Below are positions 21,895 to 44,745 of a DNA stretch of 64,000 nucleotides, piece by piece (position 1 is the first letter of the stretch; every line of letters starts with the position of its first letter). This stretch comes from Bugula neritina (lineage: Eukaryota > Bryozoa > Gymnolaemata > Cheilostomatida > Bugulidae), in NCBI GenBank assembly GCA_964035545.1, contig OZ037770.1:1035001-1099000 (forward strand), in the 5' to 3' direction. Both the position numbers and the translations under genes were made by a program. A model generated the notes under the pieces. The model was not told where the DNA came from. It was given only the letters and a program-made list of their open reading frames with translations, and did no database searches.

Positions 21895-22261
21895 TTTCAG
21901 CAACAAATGTAGGTTCTATAGGCTATTACTGCAAATGGATTAGTAGCCACTTAGTATCGAAGAAATACTAGGGATAGTTTTGTTAGCACGCAGAAAGACT
22001 AGAATCTTCATATTTTCCATACTTTGAGATTAATGTAATCACACAGTCAACAGAACATTTCATATTCAACTAGTAGAATCTCAAATTACTTGAGCTACTA
22101 ACATTAGTACTACAAATATTAACCACTACTAGTTCTACTAAACATACAACTAATGAATGCAGCATTACCTAACCTTACTTACAGTAAAAAAGCAATGATT
22201 TGAACAATGCAACTCATAGAACACATATTCATGGTTTAACAAGTGACCAGTCAACTAGTAC

Positions 22262-23215
22262 GAAGGCCCATTGGTTCAAATGAAGTTGTTTAAGAAAACA
22301 AAACTGTTAGTATTTGTATTGTTTAGGCCTATATGTATAAGGATTGGGGTCAGTTACAATTGAATTAAGTACAATTACACCTACATGAAAAATTATCAAT
22401 TACTATCAGAATAAAAAAATAATCAGTTAATTGGAATTACATGGTAAGGTAATTAATTACAATACAATTACTTCCACACCAAAAACCAGAAGGAATTTTC
22501 ATAATTTGTATAATTTTGTTAGCAACATTCACGATTGTTAAAGCCAATTTGTATTGACAAACTGCATTGTTCGTAGCAATTAGTAATAGGGTGATACAAC
22601 ACTACATTGCATCTGATGTTTATTAAATGGTAAGCATGGAAAGAAAAGTATGAAATATTTTTTTTAAGATTTAAAAGTTCGAAGTAATTAGGATATGTAA
22701 GTATAAATAAATTGTGAAAATCAATTACATTAGATGTGTAATTAATTGCAATTATATTAAATGTGTAATTGATTGCAATTACATTTTGTAATGTCTATGG
22801 CATTGCATTATGCAGTCATGTAAGCTGTTTTGTAAATACTATAATCGTGCTGTTTTCTTTTATGTAATAAATAGTCTCCATCTTTGTAATAGTCATACTA
22901 ATTAAATCTTTAAAAAGCCATTATATATATCATCAGTCTTGAAGATGTGCTTGCTGTGATTAGTTGTGTTTTTAATTGAACTTTACTTATGATACCATTA
23001 CACATTTTATGCATCAATTACAAATTACATTCAATTACATGCAAAAAGTGTAATTAATCACAGCCAATCACAATTACCCCTACCATGATATGTATTGTAC
23101 CTAATATGTTTCAGGTTCAGACCCCTAATAATGTCTCACATATGTGGGTGTGCATGTGTAATAGACAAATATTTTCGAACCAATGGATCTTCGGACTAAT
23201 GGGCCTTCAGAATAT
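22262..23215. mobile_element. Possible inverted-repeat element
   Basis: The left end reads GAAGGCCCATTGGTTCAAA. The right end, read on the other strand, holds GAAGGCCCATTAGTCCGAAG and CCATTGGTTCGAA. The interior has no gene. The same words form the 16-bp tandem repeat at 57300-57396. The borders are uncertain. Confidence 0.35.
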
Positions 23216-23867
23216 TTACCCGATTTAGTATTTATATTTATATTTTTATTCACCATTACCATACAGTAACTATAACTGTTAGTATTAGCATTCGCCTTTT
23301 GCAAAATGACTAACTTCAGTGGTTTGATAATGCTTGCACTTGAAGTAAGAATAGCCTATTGCTATTACTATTAGTAATATCAAAATTGAGTAAATCTAAT
23401 ACCTACATTGACACAGGCATAATAGTTACCAACAGTATTAATACTATCTCTAATAGTAACAATTACAATAATTTAAATCAATATAAAATAATAATACTCT
23501 AGTACAAATAATAACTAAACCTATCTCTAATACTGCGAGTGTAAATGTAACAGTAATGCAAATCTTGCATGTAACCATTCGTATTAGTAATACTAATACA
23601 AAATTTCAGCAATCTTAATACTAATAGTAACACTGCAATCTTAACTTAAACTATAAGTATACATATATAAGATTAAGTAATGTGCTACTCTTAGGTTACA
23701 CTTTATAATGATTATTTAATAATATTAATGGTTTCCGGTAAAAATAGCACTGGTAAAAATGGCACAGATAGAAAAGTAGCAAAATTGGCACAAATGTGCC
23801 AGTTTTACCTAAAACCAAAAATATTGGCATTACTATTACTAATAGTAACACTAAAACTCATTGTTAT

Positions 23868-24230
23868 ACGCTATAGCTATACGCTATAGCTATACGCTAT
23901 AGCTATACGCTATAGCTATACGCTATAGCTAGACGCTATAGCTAGACGCTATAGCTATACGCTATAGCTATACGCTATAGCTATACGCTATACGCTATAG
24001 CTTTACGCTATAGCTATACGCTATAGCTTTACGCTATAGCTATACGCTATAGCTTTACGCTATAGCTATACGCTATAGCTTTACGCTATAGCTATACGCT
24101 ATAGCTATACGCTATAGCTATACGCTATAGCTATACGCTATAGCTATACGCTATAGCTATACGCTATACACTATAGCTATACACTATAGTGTATAGCTAT
24201 AGCGTATAGCTATACACTATAGCTATACAT
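23868..24230. repeat. 13-bp satellite, unit TATAGCTATACGC
   Basis: About 25 copies of a 13-bp unit (variants TATAGCTTTACGC and TAGACGC), ending in a short inverted stretch (CACTATAGTGTATAGC). The unit contains the palindrome TATAGCTATA, so single strands could fold. Confidence 0.9.
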
Positions 24231-27200
24231 TTACAGTATTAGTATTACTATTATTCTTGCTATTATTTTCAGTGAGTACAACTTATACATATAGACTTAA
24301 TCACTTAGGCTTATACTTATAGTACTACTAACTTTGATTTGGCAATGACATTGAGTGACTTATTGATAATCAATATCATGATGATATAATCATAATGATG
24401 ACACCAACAGTTAACATGCCCATGGTTATCATTGAAAAAATGATACTCATAATGATAATGAGGATAACTAGTATAGCATTAACTATAAGTATAAGAATGA
24501 CTATGAGGTTGAGTATGGACTATGGTAATTTAAATTACTCTAACAGTAACACTACTTGAGTACTACTACTACTACTAGTACTAGTAACTGTGACTGTGAG
24601 TGCATCTGCCTAGTGCCTTTGGTATTGCCGTTGCACTTTGCAGTAATTACCAATACCTGGGCCTGAGAGTGAGTGAGTGATTCTGATTGCAGTTGCATAT
24701 AGAGTTGTAGTTAAACTTTATGACTGTTAGTGTTGTCGTTATTGCCTTTCCCTTTGAGCTTGGGCGTGGCAAATATTAAATTTAATAATTATAATAATAT
24801 TTATATTATAATTACAAAGTTATAGCTATACTTATACTATTATTAAATTTATCAATATCTATACTTATAGTAATAAACATTTAATATTCACATAAAACTC
24901 AAGTTGTAGAATTCATTCATTCAGCAAGTCTCCCACCTACAACTTTAAGTTTATTGTAGAAACGGCAGCTTCCTTCGCGACATGCTGAGTGATGCTTGAG
25001 TCACCTCCCGGCGCTGCCTTTCCTACCGGTATTGTTATTTATGTTAGCATTTTCAAAACGCGGAGACCTTAGAAATTAGAACTCGCTTGAAGCAGCGCAA
25101 AGTTGATGGTCAATAAGCGCTTCTCTGCAGTCTCTAGTTCACAGTCGAAAAGGTTTATACAAGGATTTCTATCAAAAAATGCACTCAGTGACCCTACACT
25201 CTGTTTTGTATCTAGCAATTCCTTATATCCTTGGCACTGAAAGGTCTACAAAGTGACCTCGCACGCAATTGGCTTGACCTGCCGATAACATAACTTAGCC
25301 GCGAAACCATGTCAAGAATCAATTTTAAGTCGGTCTTTAAAACGAATATACATAACCTAACCTAACTTTAATGTTTTTCTACTTTTGCGTTAGTTCACCA
25401 TGTTTATTTCAAAAAGCAAATATTATCATTGAATGTAAGTGCAACTCTGGTTCAAAGATGTGCCTCTAATTACAACCACTGTGTGAATTAGCTATGGTAA
25501 GGAAATAGCTATGATAATGAGTTACCTGCCCATTTCGACAACACCATAATAATATTATTTTGATGGTAATTGAACCATTATTTAGTTATAGTTTTAGTTC
25601 CGTGATTCGTCCAATTGAAGGGCTGCCGAAGCAAACACTTCGACCTTTGAACCAGTTTGTTGGAAATAACCCAAGTACCTAATTGCAAATCGTAGAACAG
25701 AGGTGCGCCAACAAGCAAACACCATTAGCTGCTTACCAAACTACAGTTGGCTAAAAGAATCGCTAAAAGCAGTGTCGAGTTATTAATTACTGGTCGTGCA
25801 TTGGTTCATGGCCTCACATTTATAGCTGGGGTTTGAAGTTTAGACAACAATGCGAATGCAAACTCCAAACTTAGCCACCCCAACTTGGTCCTGCTTTTAG
25901 CTATTTCCTTTCACGTATCGGTTGTGTTTTGTTTCACGAAAAATGAAAAAGTGCTGAGTAATATTTGGACAAGGGCTTTTTGCAAGCATCATAGTAACGT
26001 CTAGATTTTTCAATCCCATACAGTGCACACCTAAGCAGTAAGCTATAGCTATAAACATTCACTAATTATGTTAAGATAAAGATTCCATTTCACGATAGTT
26101 CAACACTTACAGTTTGAGTTACTCTCACTCTGTCTCTTACTCTAGTTTTACTTTTAGAGTTACAGTTAGTCTTACTCTTAGTCTAACACAGTAACACTAA
26201 CAGTAACTCCAAGTCTTGACTCTTAACTTTAGCTATCGGCTTTTACTCTTAGCCTATCTGTATCACCTTCAGTAAGACTATCACTATGACTATCACTGTG
26301 ACTATGAGTATGGCTATCACTATGACTATAAATATAATATTATTATTAATAATGATATAAAAATAAATATTAAATTTAATATAAATAAGCCAGTCCTATG
26401 TATGACTAATGCTATGCCTATTGGCTATTGCAGTATTGGCATAAAGCATTGCAACTATTACTAAATTTTGAGTTAAGAGTATCACTATGACATTGGCTAT
26501 CACTATCAGTATGAGTATGGGTTTCAAATTGAATATAAATATCATCTTGATCTTAGACATAACATTAACTTTAACTCAGGCCTGTCTTGCAATCTACGAT
26601 TAAAAGTAAGTAGGACTTAGACTAAGACTTAAAGTTGCAGAAACTAAGTCTAATTTTTGCTCATAGTCATAATAATACATTTAGTCTCAGTCTGGTAGTA
26701 ATCAATGATGTTATAAAATTAAAAATAATTAGCAATTACTTGTGCATTGTGATTATATTTATCATCATAATGCTTATTTATTATCATTATGTTGCTGTAA
26801 CGCATACTAATATTCATAATAATTACAAAGATGCACTCAACTTTTACCCTATTTATTATAATCACCTAATGATAATCATAATTATAATGGTAGTACCAGT
26901 GGTAATCAAATTCAATCAGAATTAAAATGAAGTTAAATCATCATAATTTTTAATTTTTGGATATTATCAATGTAGCCTATTATTAATATTTAATATTATC
27001 ATTGAGTGAAAACTTTGTATTTATACTTATAGTTGTAGTTATCCGTAGTTTTATAGTGAGCTTATATAAATGATATCCTTATACATATACTTATAGTGAT
27101 AGTAGTAATAGTCTTATGGGAATGGAAATGTCCGAATCATTAAATAACTGAATCATATTCACCATTACAATGTATTATTAATATTAATTTATATTATCCG

Positions 27201-27547
27201 CATTATTTTGGTTGAATATATAGTTAGGCTACTTACTGTATCATATTTCAATTAATCATTATCATATCACTTTTGGTAATCTTCATCTGGACTGGTTATT
27301 ATAATACAAGTTCGAATGTCAAAATTTGTTATCACTTTGATTGCAAAGCATAGACTAAAGCTAAGCAGAATCCTAATATTTTCTCTCTTTTTGCTTTTGT
27401 TTATTATTAAAATAAGTTGTTTGTATGCTATTTCGTCTTTTTCTATTATCTTTTCTCTTTGTTAATTATATAGATGAATAAATCAAAATTATTTAGTCTC
27501 ACTTGGTCTGAGAGTCCTAGTTGCTTATAGTTATAAGTAATTTTTAG

Positions 27548-27900
27548 TAATAGTAAGCCTAGGGCCACACTGTGCGTATTTTCGCATGCGAAAATTAAAA
27601 TCTTGAGTAGCAAAGGTGTCCACTGTAGCGTCAGTGATGCTTGATAAATAAAGCTTTCATTTTTAAATCGCACTCGCTTTCAATAAAACGCAATTTACTG
27701 GAATATAGCACTAAATAAAGAAATTGGGCTCGCTGAATAGCTACCAGCCAATTAGGTGACGACGACAGAGACGATTCGCACTTGCGTTGAAAATGCAGAG
27801 CGACAAGTGCGAAGGTTTTCTCAACGCGCACAGTGGACACCTTTGCTACTTGTGATTTTAATTTTCGCATGCGAAAATACGCACCGTGTGGCCCTAGGCT
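27548..27900. mobile_element. MITE with about 65-bp terminal inverted repeats
   Basis: The ends are inverted copies: CCTAGGGCCACACTGTGCGT on the left and CCTAGGGCCACACGGTGCGT on the right. Both continue through TTTTCGCATGCGAAAATTAA to AGCAAAGGTGTCCACTGT. The interior of about 220 bp has no frame. The GGGCCACAC start is hAT-like but the superfamily is unproven. Confidence 0.8.
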
Positions 27901-28754
27901 AAGTGTTTCAGCTATATCTGTAAACCAAAGTTGGTAACATTGTTATTTATAGGTATAGCTACTTCTGATGATGGCTTCGGTAAAGTCTTGTTTTGGGTTG
28001 TTTATAGTGAATTATTGCCTGATTGTGTCATCTTCATTTCCTAGTGGTGTGATATTCACAGATAATTTCTGCAAGATTTCTTTTTTATATTCACAAAAAC
28101 TGAAATTATAAAATCTGGTCCAATAAATTACTATGTTTAAAACTTGTTTTTCATCTTCAAATATTTCAAAATCTATTATTTTCTCGTTATTCATTTATAC
28201 TTTGAAACTTTCCAATCATCATCTACTATAATTTAGTAGTGTGCAGTTTTTTATTTGTTAATTTCAGGTAAAGAAATTGTGGCAGGCAATTAAAAGTTAA
28301 AGAAATAATAACAATAATAATGAGTCTCTTATTTTGTGTATTAAATTATTATATCATAGCTATTATATGCATAAACAATTCTAAAATAGTATAAAATTTA
28401 TAAAATGGATTGAAAACATTTAATATGTTGCTAGACTTTAATTTTAATGATTTGTGAAAAGCTGAATTGTTTTTTTGTATTATCTTCTATTGTTAATAAA
28501 GTATGGATGTATTCAGTGCAGTAATTATATGCAAATTACAAATAGTAGTGGTTAAGAATATTAGCAGCTCAAGTATGTGTTAATTGGAATGTGGAGTTTT
28601 CTGTTGACTGTGTAAATATGCGCTACTGTGCAAACATACTAATCTCAAAGCATGCCTCTACCATGTCCCACTTTACAAGCCATTGACTCCACTACTAAGT
28701 AGCTGCTACTCTATTTGCAGTAATAGCCTATAGGACCTACATTTACTGCCTGAG

Positions 28755-35172
<6,418 letters not shown>

Positions 35173-38100
35173 GTCATTAGCAGACTGGAACTTGTAACAG
35201 GGGATTTGATTGGCTAATAATGCCATTCGGAATTACCACCAACCAATGGTTTAGAGTTTTACTTCAATTCTCCAAAGACATTATTTCAGCATTACGCAAC
35301 AATTGCCTACTGTTTTGGCTCATATAATTATTTCCACACATCTGCACCATGTGTAGCTTTTAAATTATACACAAAAATTCCAAATTGTACTTTAAAGTAT
35401 TTTTAGATCTTTAGAATTTAAACCACAGTCTTTATCATATACTTATAGTACCAGTATAACTGATTTATTTTATAATTTGTTTATCTTGTCACTTTGCTCA
35501 AAGATAATGCTGTTTCCTCAGCGAGAAAGACACTGTTACAATCACTTAGATCACAATTAATTTTAAATATAATACAATTATATTGCATGTAAAACAATGC
35601 ATATTGATCAAGATAAATGTTAGAAAATAAATGCATTTAATTACACTTTCACTTGAAGCGCTTTGTAAGTAATCATACCATTTGGTTGAAACCTTGCAAG
35701 TAAAACTTTCTGCCCGCAACATGAAAATTAAATGTAAGCTAGTTTATTACTACTACTAGTCTTATACTTCTAGTTCTACTGGTTTTGTGAAGATGAGAAA
35801 GTTTCGCTATTACTATAACTATTAGTATTAGTTGTACTATTACTATTAGTATTACTATTAGTATTTATTAATAATGGTTATGATAACATTCAAGTGCAGT
35901 AGTACAGAAAATTCAATGGCTTAAGTTGTTATTTCCCATGACAATTTCTTGTTTGAGGCACAAAAACATAAAATAACTACCGCCACTGCAGGGGCAGTTG
36001 TACTTGTAAAATACAATAATTACTATAGTAGTAAAAATAAATTAATGCTCTACATTCTACACTATACTAATCCGGAAACTTCTTACAAAGCTTTTAATTA
36101 TGGCCGAACAATCATTTGCTTGCAGCCTGTGACAAATTAGTTCGTGAAATAAATGTTTTTTTTTATAGCTAACGAGAGAGGTTATCGCCTTTCAAACAAA
36201 TTACTTTTAAACGCTTTTGGTTACTAAGGTTTAACCTCGCAGGTCCACTTTTATTCTCTCTGTAAATTATCAACAAGTTTGGAATAATCATAATCATAAT
36301 AATAATCATATTGTGATTCGACATCAGACAAAATGACAAACTCACAATGTGGATGATTCACTTTGAATGATATAGTATTATATATATTTCATCAATGTAT
36401 TTTGTTATCCTTAAAACTTAGGAAGCTAGATATGTGTATAAGAATGCATAAAGATGATGTTACATTAACATGATTCCCTAGTTACTAGTTACTGTTAGAC
36501 AATGGTTAATAAGTAAATAACTATAAGTTTGACTTAGAATCTCTATAACTATTACTCTTACTATTAGTATTAGTATTACTATTACATTTACTATTACCAT
36601 TATTATTAGTATTTCATTTACTATTAGTATTAGTATTACTCTTATTTTTAATTTTAGTGTTAACTTTTATTTTAAACCACCTGACATGAGATACTTAGTC
36701 TTATACTTATAGTTATAGTAATAGTTGTAATCATAATCATAATCCTTAATTGTAGCACTAAAACAGTTGCTGTTAGTGTTACTAATCTGATAAGATTAAT
36801 GGTAAAACTAACTGTGTTAGTGTTTCTTTTACTTTTACTTTTAGTATAACTATAAGGCGTTTTACTTTTAACCTTACACTATAATACTCTATAACTATCA
36901 CTTACTAATTATTATTACTATTAGTATCACTATAACTAGCATAACTAAGTCACCAAGTAAGTAAATCATGATCATAATATTCATTAAATTTAATTTTGAT
37001 ACAGAGTAAGCAGTAGCTGTAAGTAAGAAATTCATTAATAACTAGCAGCAAGTCTAACATTAAATTTTAACCTTTACCTTAACGTCACCAGTTGCTACCA
37101 GTCCCTTATGTGCAGTGATTTTAATTCTATAGTTTGCCTGGCAATGTGAATGTTGCAATTTTTGAGTTGATTATTGCTTATTAGCCTTAGCTTTAGGTTT
37201 TATGAGTTGCGTAATAAGTAAATTAATTTTTCTTTTGTTGATCAACTTTTCGTGCCACTTATACTGATAATGATAGTGTTAGAGACTCAAAGTACATTCT
37301 TATCATTTTTCTACATGCAAATTTCACAAAAATGAAATCAAATTTAATTTGTGAGCTCCATAAATAAAATTAACACCAATAGTTTTAATTTTAGTGTGAA
37401 TATTTGATATTTGCACATATTTATACTTTCTATGTGAGTAGGATTCTATAGTATAAATTATATAATTAATCTCTGTTATCTGTCATTTTGATTGACAGAC
37501 AATATAGCAGTGCCTTAAACTACTCTTGTACTGAACTGTACTTAAACTATTTGTATTATGCTTTTGGCATCAATGTTTTAAACCTCTCAATTGTGTTCAT
37601 TGTTTGAAACATGAGTAGTTACTAATAACTATCACTTATAGCATTCTAATCATCAATTATTATGACTACTTCTATTATTTATAATAATTAAAATTATTAG
37701 GAAAGTTTTTTATAATAATGTATGCATAGCAACTATCATTATTTTCTTATTGAATATTACAATTCTTCTGTTGTGAAAATAATGCCAAAGTTTCGCAGGC
37801 AATAATATTACTGTGATGATTGACTTGTTTATTTACCTGCACATTGTTTTACTATTAACCATTTAAAACCATAATCAAAGTTTGTGAGTTTTTCTTTTGA
37901 AATAAATGTACCATGCCTGTATTAATGTAAATATGTTTTACTGAATTATAAAATTGTCCATCAGTAATTTTCATTTTACATAAAAAAACTCACGCAAATT
38001 TATAGTCACCATCCCTGTAAAAAAAACCGCTGATGGAACAGGTTTTTTGTTAAATCGGGCTAAGGGCTTATTCAGATGAGGCACTTATAACTGGATGCTC

Positions 38101-38252
38101 TTCCTAACATCACCAATGGCCTTTGTCAGGCTTCGAACCCACGACTTCTTGTTTACGCTCTAACCCCTAGACATCGGCTGCTCCCTATGCTCTTCCTTTA
38201 CACGCTTATTCTAAATATGACATTTCCAGATACTTAGATAAAATTCTTAGAA
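35173..38252. other. Intergenic between GCLC copy 3 and RCAN
   Basis: No supported gene. The first 200 bp match the 3' flank of GCLC copy 2. The rest is AT-rich with degenerate TAGTATTACTATTA repeats (35780-36950), ending in a family B SINE. Confidence 0.5.
37985..38195 (-). mobile_element. tRNA-derived SINE, family B
   Basis: Minus-strand copy of the same element as at 2965-3180, with the B-box region GGGTTCGAAGCC, the body word ATCACCAATGG (plus-strand reading) and the terminal hairpin near 38020-38050. It lies just upstream of RCAN exon 1. Confidence 0.72.
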
Positions 38253-41119
<2,867 letters not shown>

Positions 41120-41700
41120 AATCTTTTAGGTCCTGCACTACTCAGGCAGCTCTGCTAGAATACAAACTCAAATTTCATTAGACAATTGAGCCGTAACTGC
41201 AGTAACCATAGTAACAATTTTGACAAGTTTGTCTTATATCATGTAATTATAATTGTGTGTCCTTTCTGTCAGAAAAAATGTAGTACTATAATATTTATGC
41301 ATCTAATTTTTACTAGTCACTGTATACGATATTTCTCCAAAGTCTAAATTATTTTATTTTCTCTCAAGTAGCAAATAATAAAAAGTTTAATAAAAGGAAG
41401 TTACTTTATTCTAAATATCTTGTCATGCTGTGGAATAGTTTAGCAAGCTCTTGATTTGCTGATGAAAACATAAGTGACCAATCATAGGCTGGGTGACACT
41501 CAAAATGAGTTAAGCTATGTAATTTACTGCTTGCTCCAGCTAAAGTACCCTGGCAAAGATTTTTGATCATTTACAAGTAACAGACACAAATCATTGTTCA
41601 TTGTTGAATTCCTATAGAGTTGGGTAACACGTAACGCTAGTAGTACACGTAAAGTAACTTTTCTTTCTGAACTAGCTGACCATGCGCTGAATTAATTGTC
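41120..41700. other. Short intergenic stretch after RCAN
   Basis: AT-rich. An AATAAA-like signal (AATAATAAAAAG near 41376) could end the RCAN transcript. No coding evidence. Confidence 0.4.
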
Positions 41701-43138
41701 ATGGTGAGTCTGTCGTGAAATACTTTGTATATCTCTGCCCGAATCTATCAACTATAGTATACAATTGCATTATTACAATTGTTGGTAACATGAACTAGAA
41801 CTATAACAATTGTATAATATTCAAAACTTATTACCTAGTTTTGGAGATACTAAAATTGCTGCTAGACATTTTATTTTCAGTTTTGTGTTCTCTAAATTGT
41901 TATGATAAATGGTACAATACTTAAAAATATGTTTTTACTGCTAAGAAGCCCTGCAGTGATTGAGACAATGTGGCTGAGAACTGACCAATGAGCTAAAATT
42001 AAAGCTAATTAAAGTTATAGCTCAATGGTACTGACAATATAAATTATACTGGACAAATTTGTAATTTCCATACAGCAATACAATAGATACTGCAATACTG
42101 AAAAAAAATTCACCAAAATCAAAAGAGTTGCCAAAATCAGTCAAGCCACATAACCATAATGCACTGTGTGTTACATAGTACAAGTATATTATGTATAGGT
42201 AGCCTTGTAAGTTTAGATCATCTGCTATTGCACAATTCTCAAATGCCAAGCCAACAAATGTAGCGTTGCTAGTCGGTAATAAACTTGAAGAATATGATAT
42301 CAATTAGACAATGTTTCGTCAATATTTTTTTAGTCAGCGGTTTTGAATGAGAGTTTTAAAAGACCTCCACCAATCACTAAGCAGATTATCAGCGATGTGA
42401 AAAAGTCAATCGAGTTTAAAGCCGCACCAAATTTGGAGCAGCTGAAGAAGGAGGCCTACAGTGAAATTAGGCAGTGTGAAAACAATAATCTTATTGGCCC
42501 TTCACAAACCTACACACCCACTGAGGCAAGTACGTCTGCGTCGCTCTGTGGTTACCTAGCAACCACATTTCACCTAGCAACCATATATCACTTAGCAACA
42601 CAATGACAGGGAAGTGTTACCATAGAAACGAGTAAACTATGCGAGAACAGCAGACAACTTGTCAAAGTGAAAGTTAATGTAACTCACTGAGCATTGCTGT
42701 AACTAACGCTAAGTATAATGTATCATGCTTAGTAATTTGCTTTCATAGAGTTAATTATTATTTATACTGTGCAATTAATAATAATCATAAAAATTTGTAA
42801 AACACTATTACTGTTACTATATTATATGAATTACTCTATAATATTTTTAATTTACGTTTATAATTTTGCCTGACTAATCTATACGGTATATCTATTTTGT
42901 TTTCAATTTTTTAAATCGTTGCAATATAAACACATATAGGTACCAATAAATTTGTGCAAAACACAAGTAGATTCAAATACATTATTATTTTTTGTGATTT
43001 CATATAGGTGTGGTGAGGCTGGACTATAACCCCTCCCAACATTACAAGGATTTAGACTCGGTGCACTCTGCTAAGCTAAACCAGTCAAATAGAAATGACA
43101 AAGAAAAGTCTGGAATTAAATGCTGTCATATAATGTAG
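41701..43138 (+). CDS. Small protein with C-terminal CAAX-like box, family not recognised
   Basis: Two exons are well supported by splice borders and phase: 42334-42529 and 43008-43138 (stop TAG). The first begins with SAVLNESFKRPPPITKQ in phase 0 and has no in-frame ATG, so a start must lie upstream. The best candidate is ATG at 41701-41703 followed at once by a perfect donor (ATG|GTGAGT), giving 109 residues. The middle (NLEQLKKEAYSEIRQ) looks helical. The end KSGIKCCHIM resembles a palmitoylation/prenylation tail (CC plus CAAX). Size, helix and tail recall G-protein gamma subunits, but no diagnostic match is seen, so this is only a possibility. It could also be an alternative 3' part of RCAN, since RCAN exons 1 and 2 also end in phase 0. 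Confidence 0.6.
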
Positions 43139-43484
43139 GAGTTGTCACACCTTTCACAGCTGATGATTTAGAGAATACTCATCAGACAAACTTAGAAATA
43201 CATTTGTAATATTCTTACTAACAATATATGACTAAACCAAAAATATGAAAACTAAAATTACATTTTTGAAAATAGAATTTATATTTTTCATAAAACTTGA
43301 GATATGGGACAAAATAATCATCACATTTGAAGTTATCTGTCCATCATATACAACGGGAATCCAATATTAACAGAGATTGTTCTTTCTGCAAATAAACAGA
43401 ACTTGGGTAATATTTTGAGAATAAACAGAAAATACCTGCATGCATGCTACACAGTATTAGCTTATTATAAATACAGTATAACTG

Positions 43485-43720
43485 CAGAGGTTCCAGGGCT
43501 ATACTTGTAGCCCTATGCCCATTTTTCAGTGGCTCTTTTAATGCTGAAATTGAGTAAAAGCTGTTTTATGTACTCTGATTAGCACAGTATAGGTTAATTG
43601 GAGATAAATTACTTTATTAAAATAAAATTCATGTTGCGTACAATCTTGCAAACCCTATGTTTCGGCCGACAATTCTGAGCTTTGCCCTCATGCGAAAGAA
43701 GTTGCCCACGCCTGCTATAG
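43485..43720. mobile_element. Dispersed repeat related to 57005-57240 (hAT-like MITE)
   Basis: Shares GCCCATTTTTCAGTGGC, CTTTTAATGCT and GCGAAAGAAGTTGCC with the copy at 57005-57240 in the same order and at similar spacing. The ends are worn here. Confidence 0.6.
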
Positions 43721-44534
43721 TTCATAAAGCATGACTCGTTTTCTCTGCTGGCTTAATTGACAATAACGGAGAATTTTTTTTAACAAAATTGTAATCTACA
43801 TTATAGTTGAGAATTCTTACAAAAAATTTCTCTATATAACATTGTAATCTTGAAACTACCAGACTCGAAAGTCTGGTGAGATTATACCTGCACTCATGAC
43901 AACTGGTTAAACATAAGGAAGTATTTCAACAAAATTCACTGTTGCTTGCCAACAGCTGTGGGCTACTCATGTATACTTGTCAAATGTTACGCACCATCCC
44001 AGCTTCTTGATAGTCTGGCAGAATCCTTGACACGTTCCACTGCTGGTAATAAATTACCCACACGTAGTTTCGCTATCAGCTATAAATATAAACCATGATG
44101 ATATACCATTGCCAAAGCACATATTGGTTTAGTAATATATATTGCATGATATTGAATGACTTGAGGGATGATGACTACTCATTAAATAATAAATCAGGTG
44201 ATTTCTTTATCATTGTGGAACTGATACTAAATATTGCTAACTTTGACTCCTAATATCTATAGCAGAGTAGTTTTATTTGTTGATTCTCACTCAGCAGCAT
44301 GTGTAGCCTCTGTTCTAAACATAAATGAGTGCCACAGCAGCAAATGTAACAGGATACAACATAAATCAAGAGATATCATTTCCATAATCACAATGTTATA
44401 TAATCAACAAGCATAGACCTGAAGTAATTCAAGATTATATGTAAAAAGTTAATTATAAAGCCAATATATACGTTGAAATTAATTGTCTTTAGCTGATAGC
44501 CAAAATACATGGGAATAATTTAATACTGAGTATC

Positions 44535-44745
44535 AGTATAAGGAGCAGCCTGTGGTCTAGAGGTTAGAGCACTGACTTGGTAAACACGAAGTCATTAGTT
44601 TAAACCCCCAGTAAAGGCCATTAGTGATGTTAGAAAAAGCATCCTGTCATAATCAGCTCTGTGCCACATATGAACAAGTCATTAGCCTGATTAAAAACAA
44701 CCCTTTCTATCAAGGGTTTCTCACAGGGAGAGTGGCTATAAACAT
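44535..44745 (+). mobile_element. tRNA-derived SINE, family B
   Basis: Head with A box TGGTCTAGAGGTTAG and a B-box region AGTTTAAACCC, body ATTAGTGATGTTAGAAAAAG, and terminal hairpin CCCTTTCTATCAAGGGTTTC. Same architecture as the copies at 2965 and 37985, here on the plus strand. Confidence 0.75.

Larger units (their letters stand above)
21895..28754. other. Intergenic between head-to-head GCLC copies 2 and 3
   Basis: No supported gene. The outer 230 bp or so on each side (21895-22120 and 28520-28754) are inverted homologues of each other, so both genes carry the same 5' flank. The middle is AT-rich and low in complexity, with degenerate TAGTATTACTATTA-like repeats, a possible inverted-repeat element (22262-23215), a 13-bp satellite (23868-24230) and a MITE (27548-27900). 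Confidence 0.5.

Noticed and set aside
23868-24230. Possible CRISPR array
   Set aside because: Units are contiguous 13-mers without unique spacers, and the window is eukaryotic.
42334-43138. RGS domain in the small CAAX-ending gene
   Set aside because: Weak similarity in spacing (AP..., NNLIGPS) but the C-terminal helices that define RGS are missing.
43665-43700. Hammerhead-like GTTTCG...CTGAGC on the minus strand
   Set aside because: GAAAC is present but no CTGANGA core and no stem I or II pairing.
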